Positions 7,962 to 17,169 are shown, numbered from the stretch's first letter. The stretch: 64,000 nt of DNA from Psychromonas sp. Urea-02u-13 (GCF_002835995.1 NZ_PJBZ01000069.1:58043-122042), one strand, 5' to 3'. Program-made: numbers and translations. Notes: generated by a model not told the origin, from the sequence alone.

Positions 7962-10226
7962 CTACTTCTCATCATCACTCAAATCTTGATATGAGAAGTA
8001 TTGCCCTTTGCCAAGGCTTTTAGCTTTATATAACGCCTTATCTGCACGATTAATAAACTCCTCCAAACTCATGGCATCCTGCGGTGAAATAGAAATACCA
8101 ATCGTAGTGCCGACTTGTACCATTTGTCCGTCAATATTCATCGGTTTAGTAATAGTTTCAATGATTTTTTGTGCCGGTGAAATAGGATCAAAGTGGTCAT
8201 TCACACTGTTTAAAATAATGGCAAATTCATCACCCCCTAAACGTGCAATCAAATCAACATTACGTGTGACATTTTGCAAACGGCAGGAGACACGTTGTAA
8301 TACTTTGTCGCCAATATTATGCCCGTAGGTATCATTAATCGGCTTAAAGTTGTCCAGATCAATCATTAACAAACCAACACTGAGATTTAAGCGTTTTTTG
8401 TTGTCCATTGAGCGTTTCAATTCTTGATTAAAATGACGACGATTTGCGAGGTTGGTAAGCGGGTCGGTTAAGGCTAAATGCTGAATTTCATCTTCATCTT
8501 TTTTACGTTGAGTAATATCGCGAATAACCGCTGTAAACGTGGTTTCGTTATTAAACTCTGACTGCCCGAGGAAAATCTCGACAGGGAAAGTGGAATCATC
8601 AGCCCGTTTGATAGTCAACTCTCGACTATTTTTTTGTTCATTGATATTCTCTGGTTTATTAAATTCACTAATTATATGCGGGTATTGCGCAGCGACATCA
8701 CTGGGCATTAATAAAATAATATTTTCACCTAATAACTCTACCTCTCGGTAACCCAACATTAACTCTGTTGCCGTATTGATGCTTTCAATGATACCCATTC
8801 TGTTGGTAGTGATAATGGCATCGTGGACGGTATTAAGGATGGTATTAACGCGACGTTGATTCTCGAGTGCATTGTTACGATCAAACTCCGCACTTTTTTG
8901 TAAATCAATCAGGTGGTTAGCAAGGGTTAATGCCTGCTCTGTTTTTTGCTCACTTTTAAGTTGTAACTCTTTAATTTCTACTAGTTGTTGCAGCGTGGTG
9001 CAGTTCATTTTTGTTAATGATTTTTCACTATGGCGACGTTTATTTTCGTTTTTCTTAAAGATACGAATAGAGCGAATCATCTGCTTAATTTCAAAAATCT
9101 GATAATCGGTAAAATTAACCTCTCTATTATATTTTTGACGTGCCAGTAACACCATTGCAGAGGTGACATTTTGCAACGGAATAATGACTTTTTTAAACAT
9201 GATATAAGCAAAAAAGAGCAGTGAGGCAATGGTCAAAAAGATAATGCCTTTAATGAGATTCGTGATATTACCTTGGATGTGATGGATTTTTTCCCCCACG
9301 GAAAAAATTTTACTTTTTAGCTCTATTTCAATATGTTGCTGTAATATTTGTAGGGCATTAGAGGCCTCATCATTGGCGTTCTTTGAGGTGGTCGGGTTCA
9401 TTTTTTCTTGTTTATTAAGCGGTCTTTTTAGGTTTGTTAACATGCTTTGATAGAAGTGAGTGGTGTTCTTTAAACTGGTTAATGCTTTTTCTTCTTCATT
9501 GGAGAGGGGAATTTTGGAAAATTTATCGAGTGTCACTCTAATATTATTAATCTTATTTTGTGACTCAATGGCGTAATAAGTATCAGCTCTTAGTTGTAAG
9601 TTTTTAATATGATGAATTAAACCACCATAACCAAGCTGAGCCACTAAATCGGTTAATAAAATAAATTTATCCGCGTGTATTGAATGCTTTTTTCCTTTGT
9701 GAACAATTCTATTTCGATTGTACTGATCTAAAATTTCTAGTCCTCGTAGTGCTGGTTTATCGTTGATACGCAGGAATTGGTCCAATTTTTTCTGAGGGAC
9801 ATTTTGCTGATACAGAGAGTGTAACTTATCGGTTTTTTGCTGATACTTCTTCACCACGGCTAAAATGTCGTGTAAAGCATAACGCTCAGCATTAGAAAGT
9901 TGGAATGAGAGGTAAAGTTGAATAATTGTTTCAACACTGTGAATATCGGATCTTATGCTATCTAACTGATCAAGATTATTATTTATAATGGCATTTTTAA
10001 GCTTGTGGATCATGCCGGAAAAACCCAAAAAAGAACGAATAGAGTTTTCCAAGCGCAATTTTTCTGATTGTTCTACTTGAACTTCATCCCAGAGTGTTTG
10101 AATGTTTAGGACATCTGATTTTATTTTAAGCATACTGGCAATTTGAAGGCTGGTCATAACTAAGATCAGTGAGATCAGCATTAAGCTAATAAATTTTAAG
10201 GTAATATAATGAGAAATTCTTTTCAT
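7962..10226 (-). CDS. Membrane-bound PAS-GGDEF diguanylate cyclase
   Basis: This 754-residue protein probably makes c-di-GMP. A membrane segment lies near residues 12-33, followed by a long, mostly helical periplasmic sensor region, a second membrane segment near 330-348, a HAMP-like and coiled-coil part, a PAS domain near 455-570 and a C-terminal GGDEF domain. The active-site GGDEF is intact at 664-668. RNVD at 655-658 is a complete RxxD inhibitory site, so product inhibition is expected. No EAL domain is present. The sensor region was not matched to a named family. It is transcribed away from the dehydrogenase gene next to it. Confidence 0.9.
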   Translation of the reverse strand: MKRISHYITLKFISLMLISLILVMTSLQIASMLKIKSDVLNIQTLWDEVQVEQSEKLRLENSIRSFLGFSGMIHKLKNAIINNNLDQLDSIRSDIHSVETIIQLYLSFQLSNAERYALHDILAVVKKYQQKTDKLHSLYQQNVPQKKLDQFLRINDKPALRGLEILDQYNRNRIVHKGKKHSIHADKFILLTDLVAQLGYGGLIHHIKNLQLRADTYYAIESQNKINNIRVTLDKFSKIPLSNEEEKALTSLKNTTHFYQSMLTNLKRPLNKQEKMNPTTSKNANDEASNALQILQQHIEIELKSKIFSVGEKIHHIQGNITNLIKGIIFLTIASLLFFAYIMFKKVIIPLQNVTSAMVLLARQKYNREVNFTDYQIFEIKQMIRSIRIFKKNENKRRHSEKSLTKMNCTTLQQLVEIKELQLKSEQKTEQALTLANHLIDLQKSAEFDRNNALENQRRVNTILNTVHDAIITTNRMGIIESINTATELMLGYREVELLGENIILLMPSDVAAQYPHIISEFNKPENINEQKNSRELTIKRADDSTFPVEIFLGQSEFNNETTFTAVIRDITQRKKDEDEIQHLALTDPLTNLANRRHFNQELKRSMDNKKRLNLSVGLLMIDLDNFKPINDTYGHNIGDKVLQRVSCRLQNVTRNVDLIARLGGDEFAIILNSVNDHFDPISPAQKIIETITKPMNIDGQMVQVGTTIGISISPQDAMSLEEFINRADKALYKAKSLGKGQYFSYQDLSDDEK

Positions 10227-10297
10227 AAAAAGCCTTTAACTGCGTATCAAAGTTAGTGTTAGTGTAGTTGCTTGTAAATGAAATAGAGGAAATAAAG

Positions 10298-11236
10298 ATG
10301 AATATTGTATTGTTAGATGCATTAACACTGGGAGATAGTGATCTTTCCGTATTTTCTGCCTTAGGTACGTTTACAAATTATGATGTTACGCAACCCAATC
10401 AGCTCCTTGAGAGAATTGCAGGTAACGACGTTATTATTACTAATAAAGTGGTTATCGATGAGCAGGTTATTAATGCGAATCCACAGTTAAAACTTATTTG
10501 TATTGCCGCAACAGGCACCAATAATGTTGATTTAATCGCCGCTCAAAAAGCGGGTGTTATGGTTAAAAATGTAGCGGGTTACTCCACCGAGAGTGTGGCT
10601 CAAGCGACATTAGCGATGTTATTACAGCTTAATCAGCACAGCCGTTATTACGAGCAATATACGCTAGCGAAACAATGGTGTGCCAGCCCAACCTTTACAC
10701 ATATTGATGTTGGTTTTTCAGAATTAAAAGGCAAAAAGTGGGGCATTATTGGTTTTGGTGCAATCGGGCAGCGTGTAGCTGAAATTGCACAGGTATTTGG
10801 TTGTGAGCTTTGTTATTACTCTACCTCGGGTAAAAATACTCAGCAAAGCATTGAGCAAGTTGACTTTGATACGCTGTTATCAAGTTGTGACTTTATTACT
10901 ATTCACGCGCCATTAAATGAGCAAACACAAAACCTCATTAATAAAGACGCACTGTTGAAATTAAAAGATGGCGCAATTATCTTAAACCTTGGTCGCGGTG
11001 GCATCATTGATGAAGAGGCAATGGCAGAGGCACTAGATGAGAAAGAGATTTATCATGGCACCGATGTATTAGCGATTGAACCTATGATTGAAAATCATCC
11101 TTACCTAAGTATTAAAAATCAAACTCGTTTAGTGATAACGCCACACACCGCATGGGCGAGTCGAGAAGCAAGAGCGACGTTGATTGGGAAGATTGTGGGG
11201 AATATAAAATCAGCTTTCAGTGAAGTTAAAACATAG
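10298..11236 (+). CDS. D-2-hydroxyacid dehydrogenase (NAD-dependent)
   Basis: The 312-residue protein reduces 2-keto acids or oxidises D-2-hydroxyacids. The NAD-binding GIIGFGAIGQRVAEIA is visible. NLGRGGIIDE carries the substrate-binding Arg, IEPMIENHPY the Glu, and TPHTAWASREAR the catalytic His. It resembles glycerate/hydroxypyruvate reductases more than fermentative LdhA, but the substrate is not certain. The start at 10298 is preferred over an ATG 30 bases upstream because AGAGGA lies 7 bases before it and the family normally begins at this point. Confidence 0.86.
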   Translation: MNIVLLDALTLGDSDLSVFSALGTFTNYDVTQPNQLLERIAGNDVIITNKVVIDEQVINANPQLKLICIAATGTNNVDLIAAQKAGVMVKNVAGYSTESVAQATLAMLLQLNQHSRYYEQYTLAKQWCASPTFTHIDVGFSELKGKKWGIIGFGAIGQRVAEIAQVFGCELCYYSTSGKNTQQSIEQVDFDTLLSSCDFITIHAPLNEQTQNLINKDALLKLKDGAIILNLGRGGIIDEEAMAEALDEKEIYHGTDVLAIEPMIENHPYLSIKNQTRLVITPHTAWASREARATLIGKIVGNIKSAFSEVKT

Positions 11237-11239
11237 CTG

Positions 11240-11379
11240 TCAGTAAGGTCAAAAGATAGCTGTCAGTTATTAGCTGTCAGCTATCAGTAAGGTCAAAACC
11301 TAGCTTCGAGTATCGAGCTATTAGCTACGAAAACAGGTAACGTTCGTCGCTAATTAACGCGTAGCTCGTGGCTTATTCC
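11240..11379 (+). repeat. Degenerate AGCTGTCAGTTATTAGC-type repeats
   Basis: The start of the accessory island contains several copies of short units such as TAGCTGTCAG, GCTATCAGTAAGGTCAAAA and TTAGCTGTCAGCTATCAG. They match related units at 13400-13460 and 13670-13700 in inverted orientation. No coding potential is evident. Confidence 0.65.
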
Positions 11380-11622
11380 CGTCATTCCCGAGTTGTTTTA
11401 TCGGGAATCCCAGAGGGGAAACATAGCGGTCAGTTGTTAGCTGTCGGCTATCAGTAAGGTCAAAATCTATCCACCGAAGATCGTCATTCCCGAGTTGTTT
11501 TATCGGGAATCTCAGAGGAGAAACATAGCGGTCAGTTGTTAGCTGTCGGCTATCAGTAAGGTCAAAATCTATCCACCGAAGATCGTCATTCCCGAGTTGT
11601 TCTATCGGGAATCCCAGAGCAG
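11380..11622 (+). repeat. 102-bp tandem repeat carrying CATTCCCG...CGGGAAT palindromes
   Basis: The unit starting CGTCATTCCCGAG occurs at 11380, 11482 and 11584, which gives a period of 102 bp and about 2.4 copies. Each unit contains ATTCCCGA-N9-TCGGGAAT, a short palindrome of the kind scattered through many proteobacterial genomes, followed by AGCGGTCAGTTGTTAGCTG-type sequence. The copies differ by a few bases. Confidence 0.85.
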
Positions 11623-11699
11623 GTTACGGACTATATACATAGGTAACAGTGGTTCGCCTTCGCTCGTTGAAGCGGTGACTCTACTCACTTGGCAGTGGT

Positions 11700-11920
11700 T
11701 TCGCCTCTCGGCGAGTTACTTTCTTTGTGCGAACAAAGAAAGTAACCAAAGAAAATCGCCCGTATCGTTTTCTAATCTTGTCCAATAAATGACTTCTGAT
11801 CGCACCAGCTCAAACAGTACATCCATGTACTGTCTTGAGCTTACCTAGGCATCCATGCCTACGGTTGCTGAAGTCATTCACCGCCCAAGGAAAACTCAAA
11901 CGGTGATACGCGCAGCCACA
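11700..11920 (+). repeat. Left arm of an inverted multi-hairpin repeat pair
   Basis: This arm of about 220 bp matches the inverted copy at 13099-13320. It contains three hairpins: TTACTTTCTTTGT/ACAAAGAAAGTAA, a long CTCAA...TTGAG stem with AGTACAT/ATGTACT at its tip, and TAGGCAT/ATGCCTA. They are separated by conserved linkers (GTTTTCTAATCTTGTCC, CTTCTGATCGCACC, TTGCTGAAGT, CCAAGGAAAACT). In the right arm the third stem has a different sequence but still pairs. A 63-codon open frame over this arm is not considered a gene. Confidence 0.85.
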
Positions 11921-11945
11921 AAGAGTTGTTTATTAGCAAAATTCA

Positions 11946-12142
11946 AGACTTGACCCGAATGGCACTGCATTAAGCTATAAACGCAATATTTTCAGGACAT
12001 TAAAGATCAGAGTAAATTTAATGCCTTTGGTAAATCAACCTAAAAACATGAACTTAATGGGTTAACTTGAATTCGATCTCTCCCTGTAAAGCCTATTATC
12101 TATAGCTTTTAGGCTTAATGCAGTGCCATTCAGACTTGACCC
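11946..12142 (+). mobile_element. 175-bp MITE-like element with 19-bp inverted ends and 11-bp target duplication
   Basis: Perfect 19-base inverted ends, GAATGGCACTGCATTAAGC at 11957-11975 and its complement at 12113-12131, bound a 175-bp non-coding element. It is flanked by an identical 11-base direct repeat, AGACTTGACCC, at 11946-11956 and 12132-12142, which looks like a target-site duplication. No transposase is encoded, so it would be moved in trans. A duplication of 11 bases would fit an IS4-like transposase, but that link is inference. Confidence 0.85.
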
Positions 12143-12331
12143 GGCACTCCACACAACAGCTGCATAAGAGTGTTAGCGTTTAAGTGGGTAAGGTTAGTGT
12201 TTCGGTGTTGGAAAACGAGCACACCGTACGATGAGTCGAAATACTTGGAAGCACTAAAAAAAGAGGCTCTCCGTTGTTAAAGTTTGCCATTAATTGCTAA
12301 TTATTACTGGCTGCCACCTCTGGGCGTGTTG

Positions 12332-12940
12332 TTAGTTGCGTTTTATGTGAGGACGCAAGTAATCCTCAATCTCCTTCACTGCACTTTGAATTTTTAAACT
12401 AAGCTCGTCATCATCCATTGACCAAACATCATCGCGAGCTTTTTCCGTTATATGTTCATAACCTTCAAACTTTCTCCCATCGCTAGCGATATCATCAACA
12501 ATTTTTTTCATGGATCTATTCATTTGTAAACAACAACGTCTCAACTCAGTACATTTTGTTTTTATTTTGTCACCCCAAATCGCTTCTGCCTCTAGCAGTA
12601 CAACTTCATAAGTTTGTACTGCTTCTACTACAGGCTTCCAACGATTAGTAAATGCATAACCATGTGCTTCGGCTGATGCTTTAGCATCATATTTCCCTGG
12701 TAATGGATTGTAACCATCAGGAAATTCATGTGCTAATGTCATAGGATTTCGTGCATACGACAACTGATCTCGAACTCGGTATGTTTCTTTTAAAAGACTT
12801 CGTGCAACTTCAAATTCAGCTTTCCCTTTTAGCTCTCGTTTCCAACTTTTTAACCCCAAAAGCGCAACGCTAGCAGTCGTAATGGCTGCAAAAGCAAGAA
12901 AAACATCTTTAATGGCTGTAATGATTTCTGAATCGGTCAA
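12332..12940 (-). CDS. Hypothetical membrane-anchored protein in the repeat island
   Basis: This 202-residue protein has one predicted membrane segment near residues 10-31 and a soluble, charged, mostly helical remainder. I do not recognise the family. A Tyr/Arg-rich middle (KETYRVRDQLSYARNP) and a cysteine cluster (CTELRRCCLQMN) near 130-140 can be seen. It is the only credible gene between the two inverted repeat arms, so it may be cargo of the island. A hairpin, GCCATTAATTGCTAATTATT onward, lies just downstream near 12286-12311. I noticed no toxin, nuclease or transposase motif. Confidence 0.6.
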   Translation of the reverse strand: MTDSEIITAIKDVFLAFAAITTASVALLGLKSWKRELKGKAEFEVARSLLKETYRVRDQLSYARNPMTLAHEFPDGYNPLPGKYDAKASAEAHGYAFTNRWKPVVEAVQTYEVVLLEAEAIWGDKIKTKCTELRRCCLQMNRSMKKIVDDIASDGRKFEGYEHITEKARDDVWSMDDDELSLKIQSAVKEIEDYLRPHIKRN

Positions 12941-13098
12941 ATTTCCTCCATAGCAACTAACTGCATGACTAAGCTGAACTATTCCGTTTATCTTGTGGAT
13001 ATACGGACTTTATCTGCTTATTAAACTTATTGAGAACATCATATCTTAAAACCTAAACCACTTAAATATCGATGCTCTATATTGCTTCGACAAATCTA
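12941..13098. other. Non-coding spacer upstream of the island gene
   Basis: This AT-rich stretch between the 202-residue gene and the right repeat arm should hold that gene's promoter. I see no further gene, repeat or tRNA in it. Confidence 0.4.
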
Positions 13099-13320
13099 TG
13101 TGGCTGCGCGGATCCCGTTTAAGTTTTCCTTGGGAGAGTTATCACTTCAGCAATACCTGACAGGACGTCAGGTGTAGGCTCAAGACTGTACAGGGATGTA
13201 CTGTTTGAGTCGGTGCGATCAGAAGTGAACATTCGGACAAGATTAGAAAACGTCACGGGCGGCATTTCCTTTGGTTACTTTCCTTTCGCCGTTTAAAGGA
13301 AAGTCACTCGCTCAAAAGGC
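13099..13320 (-). repeat. Right arm of the inverted multi-hairpin repeat pair
   Basis: The reverse complement aligns over its whole length with 11700-11920, at roughly three quarters identity by eye. Linkers are nearly identical while stems vary with pairing kept. For example, the third hairpin is ACCTGAC/GTCAGGT here against TAGGCAT/ATGCCTA on the left, and the first has C-G where the left has T-A. This argues for selection on structure rather than on a protein. Confidence 0.85.
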
Positions 13321-13379
13321 GAAAACTACACAATGTAAGTTAATATTCAGACCGGACGAGCGAAGACGAGCAGGCGGAG

Positions 13380-13600
13380 GAACTGGCTGCTCGTGGCCTG
13401 TGTTTTTTACTGACAGCTGAAAACTGACCGCTGATAGCTATCCACTTCAATGAGATTCCGGCTAAAAAGACTACCGGAATGACGGCGGGGGAACTGGCTG
13501 CTCGTGGCCTGTGTTTTTTACTGACAGCTGAAAACTGACCGCTGATAGCTATCCACTTCCATAAGATTCCGGCTAAAAGACTACCGGAATGACGGATGGA
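13380..13600 (+). repeat. 111-bp tandem duplication with ATTCCGG/CCGGAAT palindromes
   Basis: The unit starting GAACTGGCTGCTCGTGGCC at 13380 repeats at 13491 with a few changes and a one-base indel. Each unit ends with ATTCCGG...CCGGAATGACGG. In reverse complement these are the same family as the CGTCATTCCCG units at 11380-11622, and the adjoining GCGGTCAGTT/AGCTGTCAG sequence also matches there in inverted orientation. A 104-codon minus-strand frame here consists only of repeat and is not annotated. Confidence 0.85.
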
Positions 13601-13632
13601 TTTGATTCGTCGTTTGTAAATAACACCCACAA

Positions 13633-13668
13633 AAAAGCCCCGCTTTATGTACATAAAGCGGGGCTTTT
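13633..13668 (-). terminator. Perfect palindromic terminator of the purine permease gene
   Basis: AAAAGCCCCGCTTTATGT and its complement form an 18-bp stem with almost no loop, bounded by A and T runs. It lies 46 bases past the permease stop and could terminate transcription from both sides. Confidence 0.93.
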
Positions 13669-13713
13669 AATCTGTTACTGACAGCTGAAAACTAACAGCT
13701 GAACGCTATTCTA

Positions 13714-15009
13714 TTAACCAGGGAAAAAGATCAATTTAGCTAAGAACAAAATAGCTAAGAACCAAACGCTTGCGCTTAATTCTTTTGATTTACCACTCGC
13801 TACTTTAATCGCAGCAAAAGCAATAAAGCCAATCGCAATACCATTTGCGATAGAGAATGTTAATGGCATCATGATAGCAACAATCACTACTGGTGCAGCT
13901 TCTGTAATATCATCCCAGTTAATGTCTTTTAGACCACCAACCATTAATACTGCAACATATAACAATGCACCGGCTGTCGCGTAGGCTGGAACCATGCCTG
14001 CAAGTGGAGCAAAGAACAGCGCTAGTAAGAATAAAACACCAACAACAACAGCAGTTAAACCAGTACGACCGCCTTCAGCGACACCCGCAACACTTTCGAT
14101 GTAACTTGTTGTTGTAGAAGTACCTAACATAGAGCCGGCCATTGAAGCACCAGAATCCGCTAATAAAGCGCGGTCTAAGCGTGGTAGGTTACCGTCTTTA
14201 TCAAGTAGCTTCGCTTTATCTGCTACAGCAATTAATGTGCCTGACGTATCAAACAGATCAACAAACAAGAAAGCAAAAATAACACTGATCATACCTACGT
14301 TAAATGCGCCTGCGATATCCATCTGCATGAATGTTGGAGCAATACTTGGTGGCATTGACATGATACCTGCGTATTGAATATCACCGAATAAAAGACCTAA
14401 AACAGTGATGCCTAATATAGCCAGCATTACGCCACCTTTAACGCGAAAATGTGCCAATGCAATAATCACGATAAAACCTAAACAAGCCAATGCTGCTGGT
14501 AATGCCGTTAAGTCACCTAAGCTCACTAATGTTGCTGGGTTAGCAACAACAATGCCTGCATTTTTAAGTGCGATTAAGCCAAGGAATAAACCAATACCGG
14601 CTGCAATACCTTTGCGCATTGGCAATGGAATTGAATTGATAATCCATTCACGGATTTTGAACAAACTTAATAGGGTAAAACAAACACCCGAAATGAATAC
14701 AGCACCTAAGGCTACTTGCCAGCTGTAACCCATGTGTAAAACAACGGTGTAAGAGAAGAAAGCGTTAAGACCCATACCTGGTGCTAATGCCACTGGGTAG
14801 TTTGCGTAAAAACCCATAATGAAACAGCCGATAGCTGCCGCTAAACAGGTCGCTACAAATACAGCGCCTGGGTCCATACCGGTTGCTGATAACATCGATG
14901 GGTTAACAAAGATGATATACGCCATGGTTAAGAAGGTAGTGAACCCTGCAATTACCTCAGTTTTTAGCGACGTATTGTGTTCGCTAAGTTTAAATAATTT
15001 TTCAAGCAT
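13714..15009 (-). CDS. NCS2-family purine permease (AzgA/PurP-like)
   Basis: The 431-residue inner-membrane protein has the features of the AzgA-type branch of NCS2 transporters, which import adenine, guanine or hypoxanthine with protons. It shows EVIAGFTTFLTMAYIIFVNPSML at the start, ALAPGMGLNAFF near residue 75, IPLPMRKGIAAGIGLFLGLIAL near 127, DLFDTSGTLIAVADKAKLLD near 250 and GTSTTTSYIES near 294. E. coli relatives are PurP (YieG), YicO and GhxP/GhxQ. The exact base preference cannot be read from sequence. It is monocistronic. Confidence 0.9.
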   Translation of the reverse strand: MLEKLFKLSEHNTSLKTEVIAGFTTFLTMAYIIFVNPSMLSATGMDPGAVFVATCLAAAIGCFIMGFYANYPVALAPGMGLNAFFSYTVVLHMGYSWQVALGAVFISGVCFTLLSLFKIREWIINSIPLPMRKGIAAGIGLFLGLIALKNAGIVVANPATLVSLGDLTALPAALACLGFIVIIALAHFRVKGGVMLAILGITVLGLLFGDIQYAGIMSMPPSIAPTFMQMDIAGAFNVGMISVIFAFLFVDLFDTSGTLIAVADKAKLLDKDGNLPRLDRALLADSGASMAGSMLGTSTTTSYIESVAGVAEGGRTGLTAVVVGVLFLLALFFAPLAGMVPAYATAGALLYVAVLMVGGLKDINWDDITEAAPVVIVAIMMPLTFSIANGIAIGFIAFAAIKVASGKSKELSASVWFLAILFLAKLIFFPG

Positions 15010-15229
15010 GTTGATAGACCTATTGAGTAGTGAGTATGAATTTCGCGCGATTATAAGGGGTTAAGGTAGTGTGAGCTAGTGATTTAACTCATTTTTAAAT
15101 CATGAAATTAAACGAGGGGAGATGGCGTCAATTTTATTTATCAATTGTTGGTTGGTTGTTGATGTTTTGTTAGCGGTTTGTTGTGAGGGTTTTATTAAAA
15201 AATCTTCATTGGTGATTTTGAGGATGAAG

Positions 15230-15270
15230 AGCGTATTTGTTGTATTTAAACTAAATAGAACAAATACGCT
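15230..15270 (-). terminator. Hairpin downstream of cmoB
   Basis: AGCGTATTTGTT pairs with AACAAATACGCT (12 bp) around a 17-base loop, 28 bases past the cmoB stop. The T-run (TTTTT) is on the plus-strand side and the minus-strand side has only CTCTTC. It would therefore terminate leftward transcription weakly and rightward transcription better. The remaining 15010-15229 contains only the permease promoter region. Confidence 0.6.
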
Positions 15271-15297
15271 TTTTGATCATGCGCTAATTTAATTTGC

Positions 15298-16284
15298 TTA
15301 GCTAAGTGGTTTTGCTGCTTTTTTAGCAATCAATAAAGCACGTTTTGGCGCCGGGTGACCTTCAACTGTTTTTGTTGGGTCATTCGGATCTAAATAATCT
15401 TCTAAAGATTCATTGGTCATCCACGCGGTACTACGCTGTTCGCCAGTTAAGGTATCGTTAATGTCAGCGATACGTACATCTTCAAAGCCACATTTGGTGA
15501 CCCATAGTTTTAACGCCTCAGCGCTTGGCAAGAACCAAATATTACGCATTTTAGCGTAGCGATCATCTGGGACTAAAACATCGTTTTTGCCACCTTCAAT
15601 GACTAAGGTTTCTAATACTAATTCACCACCTTCAACCAATTGATCTTGAAGTTGGGTGATATGGTCCATCGGTGATTTACGATGATATAAAACACCCATT
15701 GAAAACACCGTATCAAAGGCTTCTAGTTTTGGTAACTCTTGAATGCCTAAGGGTAATAGATTTACATTTTGGTCTTTGTTAGCAAAATGACGCACCGCTT
15801 CAAATTGGCATAAAAACAGATCACTTGGGTCGATACCAACAACAAACTGTGCGCCTTCACCACGCATACGCCACATATGGTAACCACTGCCACAACCCAC
15901 ATCTAAGACATAACGGTATTTGAGCGGGCTGATATGCGGTAAAACCCTGTCCCATTTCCAATCACTGCGCCATTCTGTGTCGATATGCACACCATGAATG
16001 TGGAAGGGGCCTTTGCGCCACGGGTGGAATTTTTGTAATAGGTTTTCTAGCTTTTTAGTTTCACCGATTGAAAGCTCATCGGCTTTACCAATCTCTACGC
16101 GCTCTTTTAATTCAATATTGTCTGTTTGAATATCGGGGAACTTGTTTAAAACACGAATCCAACTGGCTAGTTTTCCATGTACGTGCTTGTTTTCCCATTC
16201 ATGTAATTGTGTTGGTAATATACGTAACCAATGGCTTAAACGGTTTTTAGCAATGGTGCTGTAGAAGTTACTGAAGTTGATCAT
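15298..16284 (-). CDS. cmoB: tRNA U34 carboxymethyltransferase CmoB
   Basis: The 328-residue enzyme transfers the carboxymethyl group of carboxy-SAM to 5-hydroxyuridine at the wobble position, giving cmo5U in tRNAs. It shows the Rossmann methyltransferase motif [15 protein letters not shown] near residue 130, VVGIDPSD, and [16 protein letters not shown] near residue 195. Length equals the E. coli family. It follows cmoA by 9 bases on the same strand, so both are made from one transcript. Confidence 0.96.
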   Translation of the reverse strand: MINFSNFYSTIAKNRLSHWLRILPTQLHEWENKHVHGKLASWIRVLNKFPDIQTDNIELKERVEIGKADELSIGETKKLENLLQKFHPWRKGPFHIHGVHIDTEWRSDWKWDRVLPHISPLKYRYVLDVGCGSGYHMWRMRGEGAQFVVGIDPSDLFLCQFEAVRHFANKDQNVNLLPLGIQELPKLEAFDTVFSMGVLYHRKSPMDHITQLQDQLVEGGELVLETLVIEGGKNDVLVPDDRYAKMRNIWFLPSAEALKLWVTKCGFEDVRIADINDTLTGEQRSTAWMTNESLEDYLDPNDPTKTVEGHPAPKRALLIAKKAAKPLS

Positions 16285-16293
16285 AAATATTGC

Positions 16294-17028
16294 CTAGTCT
16301 TTAATGCTGATAATTGAGCCGAAATTGAAACATTGATACCATAAATTGTTATGCTTAAAACCCGCTTTTTGTAAACGTTGGTAGTGTTGCTCAACGGTAT
16401 CAGCAATCAACACATTTTCAAGTGATGAACGTTTTTGGCTGATTTCTAATTCGCTATAACCATTGTTACGTTTGAAATCTAAATGCAAATCGATTAATAG
16501 CTGATGACTCACTGCATCTTCAAAAACAAACTTTTCAGAGAGTATTAATACGCCACCAGGTAATAAACCTTGGTAGATATTAGTTAATAGTTCTAAACGT
16601 TTTTCTGGGGTTAAAAACTGTAAAGTAAAATTAAGCACAACCACGGAGGCATTCTCAATTTTAATATTACAGATGTCATCCTGCAAAACAGTCACCGGTG
16701 TATCTGAACGATAAGCATGAATGGTTTCAGAGCAACGTTTTACCATCGCTTCGGAATTATCCACGGCAATAATCTGGCAGCCACTTGTTTCTTTTAATGC
16801 ACTGCGCATTGATAGCGTTGCAGCCCCTAAGGAACAACCAAGATCATAAAGGTTACTGTTAGCAACGGCTTTACGCTCGGTGATCATGGCAATGGTATGA
16901 ATCATTTTTTCATAACCTGGCACCGAACGTTTGATCATGTCAGGAAAGACTTGAGCAACCTGTTCATCAAACCTAAAACCGTCTACTTGCTCGAGGGGTT
17001 TATTATAAATATTGTCTGTTTGTGCCAT
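16294..17028 (-). CDS. cmoA: Carboxy-SAM synthase CmoA
   Basis: CmoA makes carboxy-S-adenosylmethionine from SAM and prephenate for CmoB. The protein contains [41 protein letters not shown] and [17 protein letters not shown], all as in E. coli. The start at 17028 (about 244 residues) is chosen because GTGAGA lies 6 bases upstream and the E. coli protein is 247 residues. ATG at 17034 and GTG at 17040 are possible alternatives. It is the first gene of cmoAB, divergent from aspS. Confidence 0.95.
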   Translation of the reverse strand: MAQTDNIYNKPLEQVDGFRFDEQVAQVFPDMIKRSVPGYEKMIHTIAMITERKAVANSNLYDLGCSLGAATLSMRSALKETSGCQIIAVDNSEAMVKRCSETIHAYRSDTPVTVLQDDICNIKIENASVVVLNFTLQFLTPEKRLELLTNIYQGLLPGGVLILSEKFVFEDAVSHQLLIDLHLDFKRNNGYSELEISQKRSSLENVLIADTVEQHYQRLQKAGFKHNNLWYQCFNFGSIISIKD

Positions 17029-17103
17029 TTTCATTCTCACGCTTAAATTTGAAGGCGTATTTTACTCAAATTAACTGCACGGGTCATTTTTTTATTTAGC
17101 CAT

Positions 17104-17131
17104 ATGACTCAAGGGCATTTTCTTTTATAAT
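17104..17131 (+). promoter_or_regulatory. Probable sigma-70 promoter of aspS
   Basis: A perfect -10 (TATAAT, 17126-17131) is preceded after 16 bases by ATGACT, a 4/6 match to the -35 consensus. Transcription would start near 17138, about 32 bases before the aspS start. The cmoA promoter must lie on the other strand of the same 140-bp gap. Confidence 0.6.
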
Positions 17132-17169
17132 GGCGCCATTATTTTATATCGTACAAACAACAGGAATCG

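Noticed and set aside
11597..11788. 63-codon plus-strand open frame in the left repeat arm
   Set aside because: It lies within the structured repeat, has no ribosome-binding site, and the matching right arm does not preserve the frame.
12143..12335. Possible integron attC site next to the 202-residue gene
   Set aside because: TAACAACACGCCCAGAGG downstream of the stop recalls an attC core, but no matching GTTRRRY partner or clear stem was found and there is no integrase.
11700..13320. Composite transposon bounded by two insertion sequences
   Set aside because: The arms are only about 220 bp, encode no transposase, and look like structured repeats rather than IS copies.
13340..13654. 104-codon minus-strand open frame
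   Set aside because: It is made of the 111-bp tandem repeat translated twice and has no recognisable protein features.
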